Assembly (NCBI GenBank): GCA_949825025.1
Contig: OX463784.1
Location: 3,391,668 to 3,455,667 of the forward strand
Length of the DNA: 64,000 nucleotides
DNA from: Siphlonurus alternatus
Taxonomy: Eukaryota > Arthropoda > Insecta > Ephemeroptera > Siphlonuridae
Direction: 5' to 3'
Below the pieces are notes generated by a model. That model saw only the letters and a program-made list of their open reading frames with translations, did not search any database and was not told the DNA's origin. The stretch's first letter is position 1, and the number at the start of each line of letters is the position of its first letter. Shown here piece after piece: positions 33,571 to 45,000 of the stretch. Both the position numbers and the translations under genes were made by a program.

Positions 33571-33764
33571 ATTTATATGTGCTTTTTATTGTTAAAGATG
33601 GGTCCCTAAGAAGTCGGTCACATTGCACAAATGTTAATCCCATGCCTATATATATACGGAGTCACAGAGATCTTCTTACAATTGTTAGTCCTGCATGTAA
33701 ACATAGTCACACGACATCTCCCTACAATTTTAATTTCCATGTACAAGCAGTCACAAATCTCCCG

Positions 33765-33875
33765 CCCACTCCCCACGAGGCGCGACGAAGCGAGCACAAA
33801 TTGACGCTCAGCTGGCGCCTGGCGCCTCGCCGAGAGGAGGGGGTGGGCGATTATGTAACACGGGGGGGGGGGTGA
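33765..33875. other. Short GC-rich patch of unknown nature
   Basis: About 100 bp with gaggcgcgacgaagcgagc and cagctggcgcctggcgcctc, and a G10 tract just downstream. It is too short to interpret; it could be a repeat end, an exon piece or a CpG patch. Confidence 0.3.
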
Positions 33876-34709
33876 TTATGACGACAGGAAACGTAATAAC
33901 AGCTGGGGAAACCAATCATTGGGAGCTCGGAAATCGACACGCTGTTACACCACGTCACGTATGTACTGTGGATGTTATCACGATGTCTATAATATGGAGA
34001 GGTGGAACTTTGTTTTATCAATCAGGAATTGTAACAATAATGAACAAAACTTGAAATTTGTACGTTTCTTCGGGGGATGCATGATCTTGTCACTTTTTTT
34101 TCCTCTTTTCGGTAATTCTTTTTGCTATAATGTAATAATAAGTATAAGCCTTAATAATATTTTTCAATGTCTTCAGGGGAAAGTTGTCTCCTGATTCAAA
34201 GATAATTAATTATGATTAATTATGATTGTTTTGACCTCTCCCCCCCTCATACCAATGCTAGAAATGTCCAATTTTATTTACTTATTTTTTATTATATATT
34301 TTATTTGGAACAGAAATATACTGTATACAACATATAATTATCACAAATACAAGTCAAAATAATAAAAAAAAAAGCAGCCTATGGCAAATGAAAAATATTG
34401 CTGCATGAGCAGTCCGTTCAATTTATTGTATACGTTGTATATACCTTCACTAAAGTTACATTAAGGTTATTTTTTACTGATAAGCTAGTACAAAACAAAC
34501 CTTATTGATAATAGAGTAAGGTTCATCGGCAGATATATACTCCCATGTGCAAGCTTTTAATAACATAATAAGTTATTTGTGGATAAGAATCCCCTAATAT
34601 GCTAGTTTAATAAGCAAGATAAGGAATATTATTTATGTTTTTGTATTAAGATATGATCTGCCTGTGTCATGCGTTACAGATCGAATTAAATTATAATTTC
34701 TGGAAGTCA

Positions 34710-34981
34710 CCCTAGTTGAAAAATTACATCTTCAACTCATCCTTTACACGTCCAAATCTAATCTTTTCACCTCTAAAACACATCTTATTTTCTCTTCGCT
34801 CAAAGTGAGAATGAAATGAAGACATTATTTCTAAAGTTTTTTTTTTTTATGCTGAAGAAACGGAAAAAAATACGTAATCTTGTCTTTTTCCTCTAAAATG
34901 GTGCAAAATAAGATAACAAAAGGTCAAGAGACGAGAGGAAAGCATAATTTCGTAGAAAATATTAAATTTATTTTAACTCGG
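34710..34981 (+). mobile_element. MITE family A, copy 9
   Basis: ccctagttgaaaaattacat to ttattttaactcgg. TCA flanks both ends, a possible 3-bp target duplication. Confidence 0.85.
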
Positions 34982-35251
34982 TCAATTTATCATCTCTCCC
35001 GAGGCTTCGTGAAAATATTTCTCAGCCAAGATTGAGATAACAAAAATTGTATACAGAAATGTAGTAGTTCATTGATCTCAAATTCGATAAAAAAAAAACT
35101 TGGTATAAGCAGTTATTTATCAAAAACTACCCCTGGGGATGCGCTCGATTTGAGAACGTGTTCCCGCTAGCTATTGAGACGTAGTGAGAGCTGTGGGGAA
35201 TTGTTGTTGTTATTTTTACAATATTTTCAGCTGCATCGCCAGAAAATCTAA

Positions 35252-35385
35252 AAGGCAAAGGCAACTTCACATGGCGACAACGGCGATGCGGCGCGAATTT
35301 AATGCAAAAGCTATGCATAAGGAATTACGTTGCATGACTATGACGTCACAGCGTCTTTCCCCTCAATTTTGAGGCTGTTAAAGTG
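35252..35385. mobile_element. Partial family G and family I pieces
   Basis: aaggcaacttcacatggcga / gcgatgcggcgcg is a left end of family G. 35327-35385 (gttgcatgactatgacgtca, cagcgtctttcccctc) is the right half of family I. Confidence 0.6.
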
Positions 35386-35997
35386 CCTGAGTTGAAATAA
35401 ATTTTATCTTTTATTCACTCTCTCCTCTCGCCTTTTCTCCTCTTATTTTGCACCTTTTTAGAGGAGAAACGAGAAGAAAAGATGATATTACGTCTTTTTT
35501 TCCTCTTCTTGAACATATATATATAATGTTAGAAATATTGTCTCCATTTCATCCTTACATTGAGCGAAGAGGAAATAAGATATGTGTTTTAGAGGTAAAA
35601 AAAATTAGGTTTAGATGTGTTAAAGGTATACAGGCCTCAAATAACAAATTAAACAGACATTAAGTGTTGCTCAAGTTTATAATCAACATTCGTATTATTT
35701 TTACCTGCGCGCGGTGCGTCTGTGCAAAGTCGCGCTGTAAAGAAAGTCCTTGCTGACGTCACAACTCACAGCTAGCACCGATTAGCATTGAGTTGTGACG
35801 TCATCAAGGACTTCGTGACGTCATCAAGAACTAAATTTCTTACTTTGAACTGCGACTTCGCACGGATGCATCACGCGTGGAAAAAAATGATGCGAATGTT
35901 GATTATATACTCTAAACCCACTTGGCGACTGTCTAATTTGTATTTTGAGGCCTGTATGCCTTTAAGGATGAATTAAAGACGTAATTTTTAAACTAGG
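35386..35997 (-). mobile_element. MITE family A, copy 10, interrupted by family F
   Basis: cctgagttgaaataaatttt to gacgtaatttttaaactagg; the halves join across the TTAA-flanked element at 35624-35961. Confidence 0.85.
35624..35961. mobile_element. TTAA-inserted MITE family F
   Basis: TTAA at 35620-35623 and 35962-35965; terminal inverted repeat aggtatacaggcctcaaa / tttgaggcctgtatgcct (one mismatch). TTAA targets are typical of piggyBac and Kolobok superfamilies. The interior carries three tgacgtca octamers. Confidence 0.88.
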
Positions 35998-36213
35998 ACG
36001 GATTCAAATGAAGACAACGGCATTGCGACGCGATTTTGACGTAAAAGCCGTGAAATCCTATGCGGCGAGCGAATTTGCCGGATGTCGTTTTAATTACGAT
36101 GTTCTTTTTCTTTTAATCGCCAAATATGGCCACCAATGGGTGTTACAGCAAGTGCGCATTATTCGCGTCGCGTCACAGGCTGGAAATCTCTCACGAAAAT
36201 CTACCTTTAAAAA
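35998..36213. mobile_element. MITE family G, copy
   Basis: acggattcaaatgaagacaa, gcgacgcgattttgacg, atatggccaccaatgg, cacgaaaatctaccttt. It starts directly at the end of a family A copy. Confidence 0.75.
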
Positions 36214-36345
36214 GGTAAAAAATATCGGAAGAAAAATGACAATAGAATTAGATGACTCTAGGTCCTCTATACCCAAATATACAATAAAAAAATCAATAAG
36301 ATTGTCCATTTTACGACTTATGTCTCTTTTACGTTCATTAATATT

Positions 36346-36600
36346 CCCTAGTTGAAAAATTACGTCTTCAATTCATCCTTTACACGTCTAAACCTAATAT
36401 TTTTACCTCTAAAACACATCTTATTTCCTCCTTGCTCAAAGTGAGGTTGAAATGAAGACAATATTTCTAACATTTTATATGCACAAGAAGAGAAAACAGT
36501 ATACGTAATCTCATATTTTTCCTCTAAAATGGTGCAAAATAATAGGAGAAAAGACGAGAGGAGAGCTTAATAGTGAAGAAAAGATGAAATTTATTTCATC
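36346..36600 (+). mobile_element. MITE family A, copy 11
   Basis: ccctagttgaaaaattacgt to gatgaaatttatttcatc; the right end lacks the final aactcggg. Confidence 0.85.
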
Positions 36601-37364
36601 TTTTTAGTTAACAAATTTCGCGACATGTAAACAAAAAATGCACTCTCATGTAAACGCACCTTTATATCTGAGTCCCGTTACCTGGTATAAATTTACGGTG
36701 TAATTTAGTGAAAGCTTGCTGATTGAAAGGACTTTCTACCAGATATTTACACAACAGCACTGCAATTTTTCGATCGGGTGCTCCTCAAACATCTCGACTC
36801 AAGATTTCCGCTCCATTATCTGCCCCTGGGGGGGGGGGGAGGAATGGAATTGCCTCGGGCTGCACAATCTTCATAGCAGTCGAGGGAATTGCAAATTTAG
36901 AAATAATTTTTTTTAAATAAACGTATGATTTTTTATGTAAAAATGTATATATACTTTGTTTGAATTTGACACGTAATTTGTATCAAAATTTGATTCACAC
37001 TTTCACAAATTTAAGATTAAGGGTAAGATAACACGAAACATCGATTGTTGTAGTCGCATTTGATTAACATGTAAACCTTTGCAACCTCATAATAAACCTG
37101 ATTTTTTTTTTTTTAGAGACAGTTCTTAGAACCAAAAATATATGGAAAAAATTTAAAACAATCGGATGCTCCAATTTTTTAAAATTAATTTCTTAGTTTA
37201 GGTCTCCATGGGAAGGCCCTATACTGAAAATTTAAAAAATTAATTTAAAAAAATTAGATCGTCCGATGCTTTTGAAATTTTTTCCACATTTTTTTGGTGC
37301 TAAGAACTGTCTCTCAAAAAAAATCTGAATTATTATGAGGTTGCTAAGGTTTACATGTTAATCA

Positions 37365-39168
37365 AGCATTCGATAAAGTGTGGCATAATGGCCTACTTTA
37401 TAAACTACATAAATTCAAATTTTCACCACGCTTTATTAAACTTATACAATCATTTTTATCAAACAGAACATGTCAAGTTAAAATTGGTAATAAATTTTCA
37501 AATATATTTTCACCCCTAGCCGGGGTTCCTCAGGGTAGTACATTATCCCCTGATTTGTACCTCCTCTACAGCTGTGACCTTCCTCAACCAAATGGTAACA
37601 ATGTCTACTCTGAACAGTTCGCAGATGACATCGCCAACTGGGTTACTGCCTTTTCTACAAAAGTTGCTAGTAAATTACTACAATGCTATATAAATATTCA
37701 AGAAATATGGATGAAAAAATGGAGGATACTTCCCAATCCACAAAAAACGCAACTTGTGCTTTTTCGTCACAGACATTACTCCAGGAGACGTATTCAACAA
37801 TTAAAAGACGTCAGAATTAAACTCTGGAATCAAATAGTAGCACCAAAAATATCTGCAAAATATCTTGGAGTTACGCTGAACCGCACGCTTAACTTCGCTC
37901 CTAGTCTCCGTCACATGCTCTCTCAATGTCGTAAAAGATTCAACCTTCTAATTCTCTTACGTGGCAAACTCCGCGGCTGCTCTCCCAAGACTCTCCTTCA
38001 TACTTATAAAATGTTTATACGCCCAATAATGGACTATCAATCTTGTATTACTGCCATCATGCCACGGCATTTGCAAGAGCGCTTGTTTCAGATGGAGAGA
38101 AGGTTTTTAAGGCGTATTCACAGGTTGCCACCGGAGACGGCGAACGAGGCGGTATATCGTCTCACGCGGGCCGAGCCGCTAGCCGAGCGGTTTGCCCGGC
38201 TCCGCGCTCGCTATGTGTGCAGAATCGTCGTGGAGGAGCGAGAGCACATGCTCGAGTTCCTGAGGAAGCCAGCACCAGCTTACCTCTATTATCCTCTCTA
38301 CAAGTACCCCCATCCTCCTTCTACATTATCTCTGATCACTCACCTACATTACCCTGACATCGAAACTCCGATACCAACTCCTATTTTTCCTCCTTACCTA
38401 CTACCTGATTATCTTTATTTGTCCAATGTGTAATTGTCATATAATTGTGATATTAATGTGTTAAAAGTCATTCATGTTTCAATATTTTAATTTTTTTGTA
38501 TTGTGTAAAACCATATAATATAACTAGTCAATTTTTTATATATACAGTATTAATCTTACATAGTTGTCATATAATTGTGATATTAATGTGTTAAAAGCCT
38601 TAAGTTAAAAGTCATCCATGTTTCTATATTTTAATTTTTTTTGTATTGTGTAAAACCATTATAATATAACTAGTCAATATTTTATACACAGTATAATATA
38701 ATCTCTACATAGTAAATAAACCTTAATTCTCAATATAAGCAAATACTATAAATATTAATTTGATTAAATGCCAACTTTTACTAAAAAAATTTACAGTACT
38801 TGCTTAATTACTTTTCTAGTCAAAATAAAGTTCAAATTTTATCTCGCAATTATCTGTGATCATGCATGTCAACAAAAATTCTAAAGTCCTTCTGTTACAG
38901 ATAACGTATATCACGAGCGTCACTATATTTTGTGTGCCACCTGCTTTTGTACTACAGCATTATATATATTGTATACCATATTGTATTAGAATCTTAGGGT
39001 AAACTATTTTTCATGTATTTTTTTTCCTATGTAATTATATATATCTCATGTTCTATTCTTCTAAAAATCTCAACAAAAATTTATGTATATACTACGGCTA
39101 AAGAGGGATTGAATTTCCTGAATAGCCTCAGCCCTTGTGGCTGAATGTACAATGAATAAATAAATAAA
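37365..39168 (+). mobile_element. 5'-truncated LINE (non-LTR retrotransposon) with target duplication
   Basis: The insertion starts abruptly inside the reverse transcriptase (AFDKVWHNG) and ends in an AATA tail. The 11-bp target atgttaatcaa is repeated at 37354-37364 and 39169-39179, as expected of target-primed reverse transcription. The 3' untranslated part (38434-38706) contains a direct duplication of about 131 bp starting tgtcatataattgtgat. Confidence 0.9.
37366..38433 (+). CDS. LINE reverse transcriptase, C-terminal part
   Basis: About 355 residues without a stop. Reverse transcriptase motifs in order: AFDKVWHNGLL; LAGVPQGSTLSPDLY; the catalytic box as FADDIANW (F in place of the usual Y); NPQKTQLVLF; KYLGVTLNRTLNF in the thumb; then the Arg-rich FLRRIHRLPPETANEAVYR C-terminus. 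No RNase H or endonuclease is visible, the latter lost by 5' truncation. The pattern resembles Jockey-group LINEs. The intact frame suggests a fairly recent insertion, but it cannot be an independent gene without its 5' half. Confidence 0.85.
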   Translation, partial: AFDKVWHNGLLYKLHKFKFSPRFIKLIQSFLSNRTCQVKIGNKFSNIFSPLAGVPQGSTLSPDLYLLYSCDLPQPNGNNVYSEQFADDIANWVTAFSTKVASKLLQCYINIQEIWMKKWRILPNPQKTQLVLFRHRHYSRRRIQQLKDVRIKLWNQIVAPKISAKYLGVTLNRTLNFAPSLRHMLSQCRKRFNLLILLRGKLRGCSPKTLLHTYKMFIRPIMDYQSCITAIMPRHLQERLFQMERRFLRRIHRLPPETANEAVYRLTRAEPLAERFARLRARYVCRIVVEEREHMLEFLRKPAPAYLYYPLYKYPHPPSTLSLITHLHYPDIETPIPTPIFPPYLLPDYLYLSNV

Positions 39169-39430
39169 TGTTAATCAAATGGGACTACAACAATCGATTG
39201 TTCGTGTTATCTTACCCTTAAGACAGGTTTTATGTTTACCAAAGAATATATAATATTTATAGTACCTATTATTTTACTACTTGATTCAAAATTTTGCCCT
39301 TACATTATTCGATTTAAAAAGCCGTTACATGTGAGAATTTGAAGTAAATTAATTATTTAATGACAGTGCAATTTTACTGTATTAAGAATTATCTTGATAT
39401 GTAATTTATAAGTACTAATTTATTTATAGT

Positions 39431-39592
39431 GAGGGACATTCAAAAAGCACTCACTTTAGCCTTGATTTTAATCCCTGATGCTAACCATAGGGACTAAACA
39501 TGGTTAGTTCCTATGGTTAGCCCCTGGTTTAATACTGCAGGGATAAAAATTGAGGCTAAAGTGGCGGTTAAAGTGCTTCGTGAATGTCCCCC
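39431..39592. mobile_element. MITE family E, copy 2
   Basis: gagggacattcaaaaagcac and gtgcttcgtgaatgtccccc; middle gctaaccatagggactaa / ttagttcctatggttagc. Confidence 0.75.
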
Positions 39593-39691
39593 GTTATTTA
39601 TAAATATATTCTTCTTAATGAAATCTAATTAAAAAAGGACAAAATCGGCTCTATTATATAAATCATATCCATTTATCCATTTTTTTTTATC

Positions 39692-39918
39692 AATTCATCT
39701 TTTATTCGCTATTAAGCTCTCTCCTCATCTAATTCCCTCCTTATTTCACCATTTTAGAGGGAAAAAAGACGAGATTACGTCGTTTTTCCTCTTCTTGAGC
39801 TTAAAATGTTAGAAATATTGTCTTCATTTCATCCTCACTTTCAGCGAGGAGGAAATAAGATGTGTTTTAGAGGTAAAAAGATTTGGTTTAGACGTGCAAA
39901 GGATGAGTTGAAGACGTA
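39692..39918 (-). mobile_element. MITE family A, copy 12
   Basis: attcatcttttattcgctat to gttgaagacgtaac. It abuts the next copy in inverted orientation. Confidence 0.85.
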
Positions 39919-39919
39919 A

Positions 39920-40186
39920 CCTTAATTGAAAAATATACTTCAACTGATCCTTTACACGTCTAAACCTAATCTTTTTACCTCTAAAACACATCTTATTTCC
40001 TCCTCGCTCAAAGTGAGGATGAAATGAAGACAATATTTCTAACATTTTTATACTCCAAGAAGAGCAAAAAAGACGTAATCCCGTGTTTTCCTCTCTTTTT
40101 TTCGTAAAAATGGTGCAAAATAAGAGGACAATAGACGAGAAGAGAGCTTAATAGTGAAGAAAATATGAAATTTATTTCAACTCGGG
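39920..40186 (+). mobile_element. MITE family A, copy 13
   Basis: cttaattgaaaaatatactt to aaatttatttcaactcggg. Forms an inverted pair with 39692-39918. Confidence 0.85.
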
Positions 40187-40469
40187 AATTTTTCAACTTA
40201 TTATCAATTATTTCTATCCCTCATATATATATTAATGATCCACTCCTAAAACTTGACTCACATCTAATATGCACGACAGATTGTTCACCCCTGCTCCCGC
40301 ATGTCACAACACGTCTGACACACATCCCCCACCCCCTGTGTCACTCCAACACATAAATTAGCTACGTGCAAATGGCGTACAGCTGCGTCAGTCGTTAACT
40401 GCAGCACGCAATATTGGAGCATGGAGAAAGGATATTGGTATCGCTTCTATTTACAACATAAACAACATG

Positions 40470-40612
40470 AGTTTTATTGCAGAAATAGATATAGAGGGTG
40501 CAAAATTTATGCTATTCTAATTCTTTTTTCGTATTTTTTAGAGTCCGGGAACTATTTTTAAAAAATTGTTGAAAGAGCAGAGAAAAATATGCCTCTCTTA
40601 ATAAAAGGAAAA
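40470..40612. mobile_element. MITE family B fragment
   Basis: ttattgcagaaatagatata, gagggtgcaaaat and tttagagtccgggaactatt, then the copy stops at the family Q element. Confidence 0.6.
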
Positions 40613-40763
40613 AGACGGTATAATACACAATACAAATTTTTCTAATTATTGCATACAATTTTTCCTTTCAAGAAAACTTGAAATCCATTTGTTTGTATGG
40701 AGATGAAATTTTCTTGCAAGGAAAAATTGTATGCAAAATTGTATGGTGTAATACCGCCTTTAG
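40613..40763. mobile_element. MITE family Q, copy 2
   Basis: Palindrome gacggtataatacacaatac ... gtatggtgtaataccgcc with inner arms caatttttcctttcaagaaa and tttcttgcaaggaaaaattg. Confidence 0.75.
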
Positions 40764-40957
40764 GTTATATACTTTATGAATATTGCAAGGTATTTGCAGT
40801 ACATGATGATTTTTCAATTCAGTTTCAATTTCATTTTCGTTTTTTTTCTTTTTTTTTTCACATAATTTTTACACCTCCTTATAGCTAGGCAACTCACTGT
40901 TACAGGCTGCACACTTTACAGGGGCCTTTGAGGCAATTACTCTTTCCGAATTGAAGC

Positions 40958-41300
40958 TTAAGGATGAATCTCAGTAGGTTGATATCTCGCATTCGTACCG
41001 CCTGAATGCAACAAGACTTGCAGGGGACTTAAAACTCACCATCAATAGGTGGCATACAAATTTTGAAGCGAATCTGTCTTATCAGTTTTGTGAAAACTGA
41101 GGTAGAAGTTTAACATTGGCCTTATGGACGGAAACCGGAAATGGAGCTGTTGTAAAAAAACTGCAAGACTGAATTTGCTCAAACCATAAGCGATTAAGTT
41201 TTAGAACATTCTCGATTTTTTAAAATTTATTTCATTCGATTCGTTTGCAGGAAAATATTCTTTGATTTCGAAGTAACTGAGATTAATCGTTGATAACGAT
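40958..41300 (+). repeat. Dispersed repeat R, copy 1
   Basis: taaggatgaatctcagtagg, tgcaggggacttaaaactca, accatcaataggtggcatac and aaccggaaatggagc recur inverted at 57350-57676 and partly at 43150-43285. Type unknown; no terminal inverted repeat seen. Confidence 0.7.
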
Positions 41301-42070
41301 TTATTGTAATAAGAAAAACAAATCTGCTGTATAACTCCCGTTATTTTTGACATTTAAATTTTATGGCTCTTTTTTCTCGGCTCTGAACACAGTAGGAAAA
41401 ATTGAATATTAGCAAAATGTATCAGAGAGGTTCTGGTAGCCAAAAAACTGTTGATTAAATAAAGTTCTGGGAAGATAGTTCTTAAATTGCACTACCTCAA
41501 TACGGCAATTTGATGCACTGAAAAATTGTATGACACGTACGTTGAAATTAAATACAAAATAATTATTTTAAAATATGAAAATTTGAAAATATAATTTCAG
41601 GGGACACTTTACAAATATAAAATTAAAATATCTTTATAATCACATTCACGCAATTTTTTATATTTTTTTTTATTTATTTTTTTTTATATTTAAATCTTTT
41701 TATAAAAATTTTGTATACATAATTTAATCATAATTTTGGATTAATATTATTGGCCGATTGTTCATGTAAGCTTCTTATTGATGAAAGAGTCATTAAATTT
41801 ATTGTTGGCAGAAACGCATTCAAAGACCACGAAGAGAAAATTAAAAGATCTAGGAATATCCTTGCCTATTTCTAAAAAATTATATAATATTCCGCGTCTA
41901 ATAACAGCGTGCAATGTTATTGGTATATCAAAATTTCCTGAAACATGATCTATAAATTATCCCTAATATGCAGGGACAAGCTACAAAAGATGCAGATTTG
42001 TAATTTTTGAAGACACAAATTTCTTAACAAAAAAATCAGTTCATCTCACCTATCTGTAATAAGCATATAT
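41300..42070. other. Stretch without assigned features
   Basis: AT-rich. A 57-codon frame starting at about 41780 (MKESLNLLLAETHSKTTKRK) looks somewhat protein-like but has no support beyond that. Confidence 0.35.
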
Positions 42071-42076
42071 TATGGT

Positions 42077-42360
42077 CTTTCTTAAATTGCCGACCATCCT
42101 GACTTAGGTTTCCATGGTACCCTCAGTCATGACAAGTGCTAAGATGGATTATGGCCATGCATGGTCTCCAGTTTTGAAAGGGACCCAATGGACCCACAAA
42201 ATTTCAATCAATATGCTACTATTGAATTCAAAAAGGTGTACCCCTGAATAGCATAAAAGTCCCATAAGAAGATCGAGGGGCACACCTTTTTGGTTCTGAT
42301 AGGTTGTCACAAAGAACCGGGAGATTAAATTCAGTCATTTGTTACAAGTACCTAACAACA
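42077..42360 (+). mobile_element. SINE fragment with a nested hairpin
   Basis: Core ccgaccatcctgacttaggt / ttccatggtaccctcagtca and, after an insertion, agaaccgggagattaaattc as in the SINE at 16113. The insertion contains caaaaaggtgtacccctgaa / gaggggcacacctttttg inverted arms. Confidence 0.65.
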
Positions 42361-42724
42361 GGGTTCAGTTTAAGCAAAAATAGGGACTGCATAGTCGTAT
42401 ATAAATACGTCAAAACATTAATTCATACAACCCCAAACTTTACTATCGTATCGGCAAGAATATCGAATATCTTTTATCGCCCGTTCCCGCGGTTAACCAC
42501 CAACCACTTCTTGCTGCAAAGCTCAAGACAAGCCTTGTTCTCCAACTTGTGTCATAAATAACACGTTATGTTGAGTGTCCACCACAGCAACCAACGTAAC
42601 AGCGTGGTACACTTGGGGGAGGTAGGAGCGTTACCACTGCATTATTTGTAGAAATAAACAAATTGATAAAATATTATATATGTAAGGATTTTTTTTAGCA
42701 ACCAAATAAATAGATATATACTAA

Positions 42725-42978
42725 AGGTGAAAAATTACGTCTTCAACTCATCCTTTACACGTCTAAACGTAATCTTTTTACCTCTAAAACACATCTTATT
42801 TACTCTTAGCTCAAAGTGAGGATGAAATGAAGACAATATTTCTAACAATTTAAGGAAAAAATACGTAATCTCGACTTTTTCACATATTTTTTCCTCTAAA
42901 ATGGTGCAAAATAAGAGGAAATTAGACGAGAGGAGAGTTTAGTAGCGAAGAAAAGATGAAATTTATTTCAACTCGGGT
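42725..42978 (+). mobile_element. MITE family A, copy 14
   Basis: aggtgaaaaattacgtcttc to aaatttatttcaactcgggt. Confidence 0.85.
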
Positions 42979-43149
42979 AGTTACAATTTCAAGTGTGTTT
43001 TTTTTTCTATTTAATTAGGACGGCAAAATAGACATGTATATAACAATTTTATTCGCCCCATTGCATACACTTATACATCTATGCAATCAATTGTTTTCAA
43101 ATTTATTTCTCGCCATGAAAATTTCCTTAGCAGATTATACACTTTTTAT

Positions 43150-43285
43150 TACTTTAAGGATTGACCTCAGTTGATTGAGACCTCATAGTCGGCCCCCTTG
43201 AATTGAACAAAACTTGCAGAGAATTTAACCATCAATATGGAGGCATGCAAATTTTAAATGGATCTATCAGTTTTCAGAAAGTTCA
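43150..43285 (+). repeat. Dispersed repeat R, partial copy
   Basis: aaaacttgcagagaatttaa, ccatcaatatggaggcatgc and tatcagttttcagaaagttc follow the order of 40958-41300. Confidence 0.5.
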
Positions 43286-43289
43286 GGTA

Positions 43290-43553
43290 TCCCGAGTAAA
43301 AATAAATTTCATCTTTTATTCGCTATAAGGCCCTCACCTCGTCTAATTTCCTCCTATTTTGCATAATTTTAAAATAAAAAAAAGACGAAATTACGTCTTC
43401 TTTCCTCTTATTGAGCATTAAATAATGTTAAAAATTTCATTTCATCGTCATTTCGATCGAGGACGAAACAAGATGTGTTTTCGAGGTAAAAAGACGTAAT
43501 AAAATTAGATCGAGATTTCAAGGATGAGATGAAAACGTAATTTTTCAACTACG
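43290..43553 (-). mobile_element. MITE family A, copy 15
   Basis: tcccgagtaaaaataaattt to gtaatttttcaactacg. Confidence 0.8.
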
Positions 43554-43566
43554 TTAACCATAGACT

Positions 43567-43808
43567 GCGTGACGTTTAAAATTTTCTACTCGCAATGGTT
43601 GTAACAAACCATTGTTTATAATGTCTGTCGCATGAAGACTTTTTCATTGTTAAACATGGGACGACGTAGTGCCTAATTTCACCACCAGAGCAGAAAAAAT
43701 AATGGCATTGTTGGCGCTAGTAGACATAATAACTTTCATAATTAACGGTCATTTTCCATAAGTAAACATGTAAATCAACAACTTTCCCATGTTTTTCACT
43801 CATAGGAC
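43567..43808 (-). mobile_element. Repeat family K, copy 2
   Basis: ctactcgcaatggttgtaac, cattgtttataatgtctgtc, acatgggacgacgtagtgcc and aacggtcattttcc are complements of the copies at 22705 and 54715. Confidence 0.7.
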
Positions 43809-43812
43809 AACA

Positions 43813-44133
43813 ATGGAGTATCGACCTCAAATTTTTTTTATTGCAGAAAAGGATAGAGGGTGCAAAGTTATGCTACCCTGATTTTTTTCAGACTTTTTAG
43901 AGACCGGGCAATATTTTTTAAAAATTGTTGAAAGTCCCTTTTGTGACGTCACGAGGGCGCAAGTTCTATCTTTTCCTTAAAGAGCGGCGTCTCATGACGT
44001 CACAAAATGAGCTTTCAATAATTTTTTTAAATATGATTCCAGAGCTGTAAAAAACCTGAAAAAAATCAGGCTAGCATAACTTTGTACCCTCTATCTTTTT
44101 CTTCAATAAAAAAAATTGAGCTTGATACTCCAT
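43813..44133. mobile_element. MITE family B, copy 8 (best complete copy)
   Basis: Terminal inverted repeat atggagtatcgacctcaa / ttgagcttgatactccat; arms aggatagagggtgcaaagtt / aactttgtaccctctatc; paired gtgacgtcac octamers at the turn. Confidence 0.85.
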
Positions 44134-45000
44134 ACTTTGTTATAAATTTGTTTATAAATAAAGTATTGTTGTATCGAGCAGAAGACTTTGGTGACGTCAC
44201 TAACACAGCATGGTATATCGTTCGTGGTGTCTATAGGTGTAAAATTCCCCGAAGACTCATGTGATGTTTAGCATGTCTTCCTACATGACGTAATATTGGA
44301 CTTGTCTGAATTGTGTTAAACCTCTGGGGGAAGTCCCTGCTTGAATTGAGGAGACGTGAATTTGCATCACACGGCTGTGACGCCAATATTTCAAACTAAT
44401 GGAATGGACATAATAATATATTGGATGGAATTTATTGGAGTCATACTTCGGTATCTGCAATGCGAAATGTCACAATTTGCCATGCAGCATAGCGTTATTT
44501 TTTTATTTTTTTTTTCAGGCGCAAAATCGAAAGAGGAGGTCAAAAAATATACCTCATTTGAAGTTTTCGCGTTTTTTTTTTTTTTATTGCTTCTTAAGGT
44601 AGAGATAACACGGATCAGCTGGCCCAATGCTAAAAAAATCCCATTCATAAAAATTATGAAAAAAATTTAAAATGTTCTCCTCTACATCCCCTATCAGTAT
44701 ATAGGTAAAATATCAGGTATACAAAAACGAGGTATCACGTCAAAACAACGAAAACAAAAATCACGAAAGCATTTTCAACGACTGACTTTATCCCGAAAAC
44801 AATTACATCGAAAACAAATATAAACGAAATCATTTACCACGAAATTAAATTAACACGAAACAAAATAATAACGAGAACAAAAATCACGAAAACAATTTGT
44901 ACAAAAGTAATTTGACCGAAATTAAAAAAGACGAAAGTAAATTAGAACGAAATTATTTTAATACGAATTCAAAAAGCACGAAAGCAATTTGACCGAAAGT

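Larger units (their letters stand above)
37021..39217. mobile_element. MITE family C, copy 2, split by a LINE
   Basis: TTAA-flanked palindrome with ends gggtaagataacacgaaaca and cgtgttatcttaccc. Its right arm is interrupted at gttaatcaa by the LINE at 37365-39168. Confidence 0.85.

Noticed and set aside
36716..36920. Two overlapping frames of about 65 codons
   Set aside because: Share the same DNA in two frames over a poly(G) tract, no domain, no splice context.
41780..41953. 57-codon frame starting MKESLNLLLAETHSK
   Set aside because: Protein-like composition but short, isolated, with no homologue I can name.
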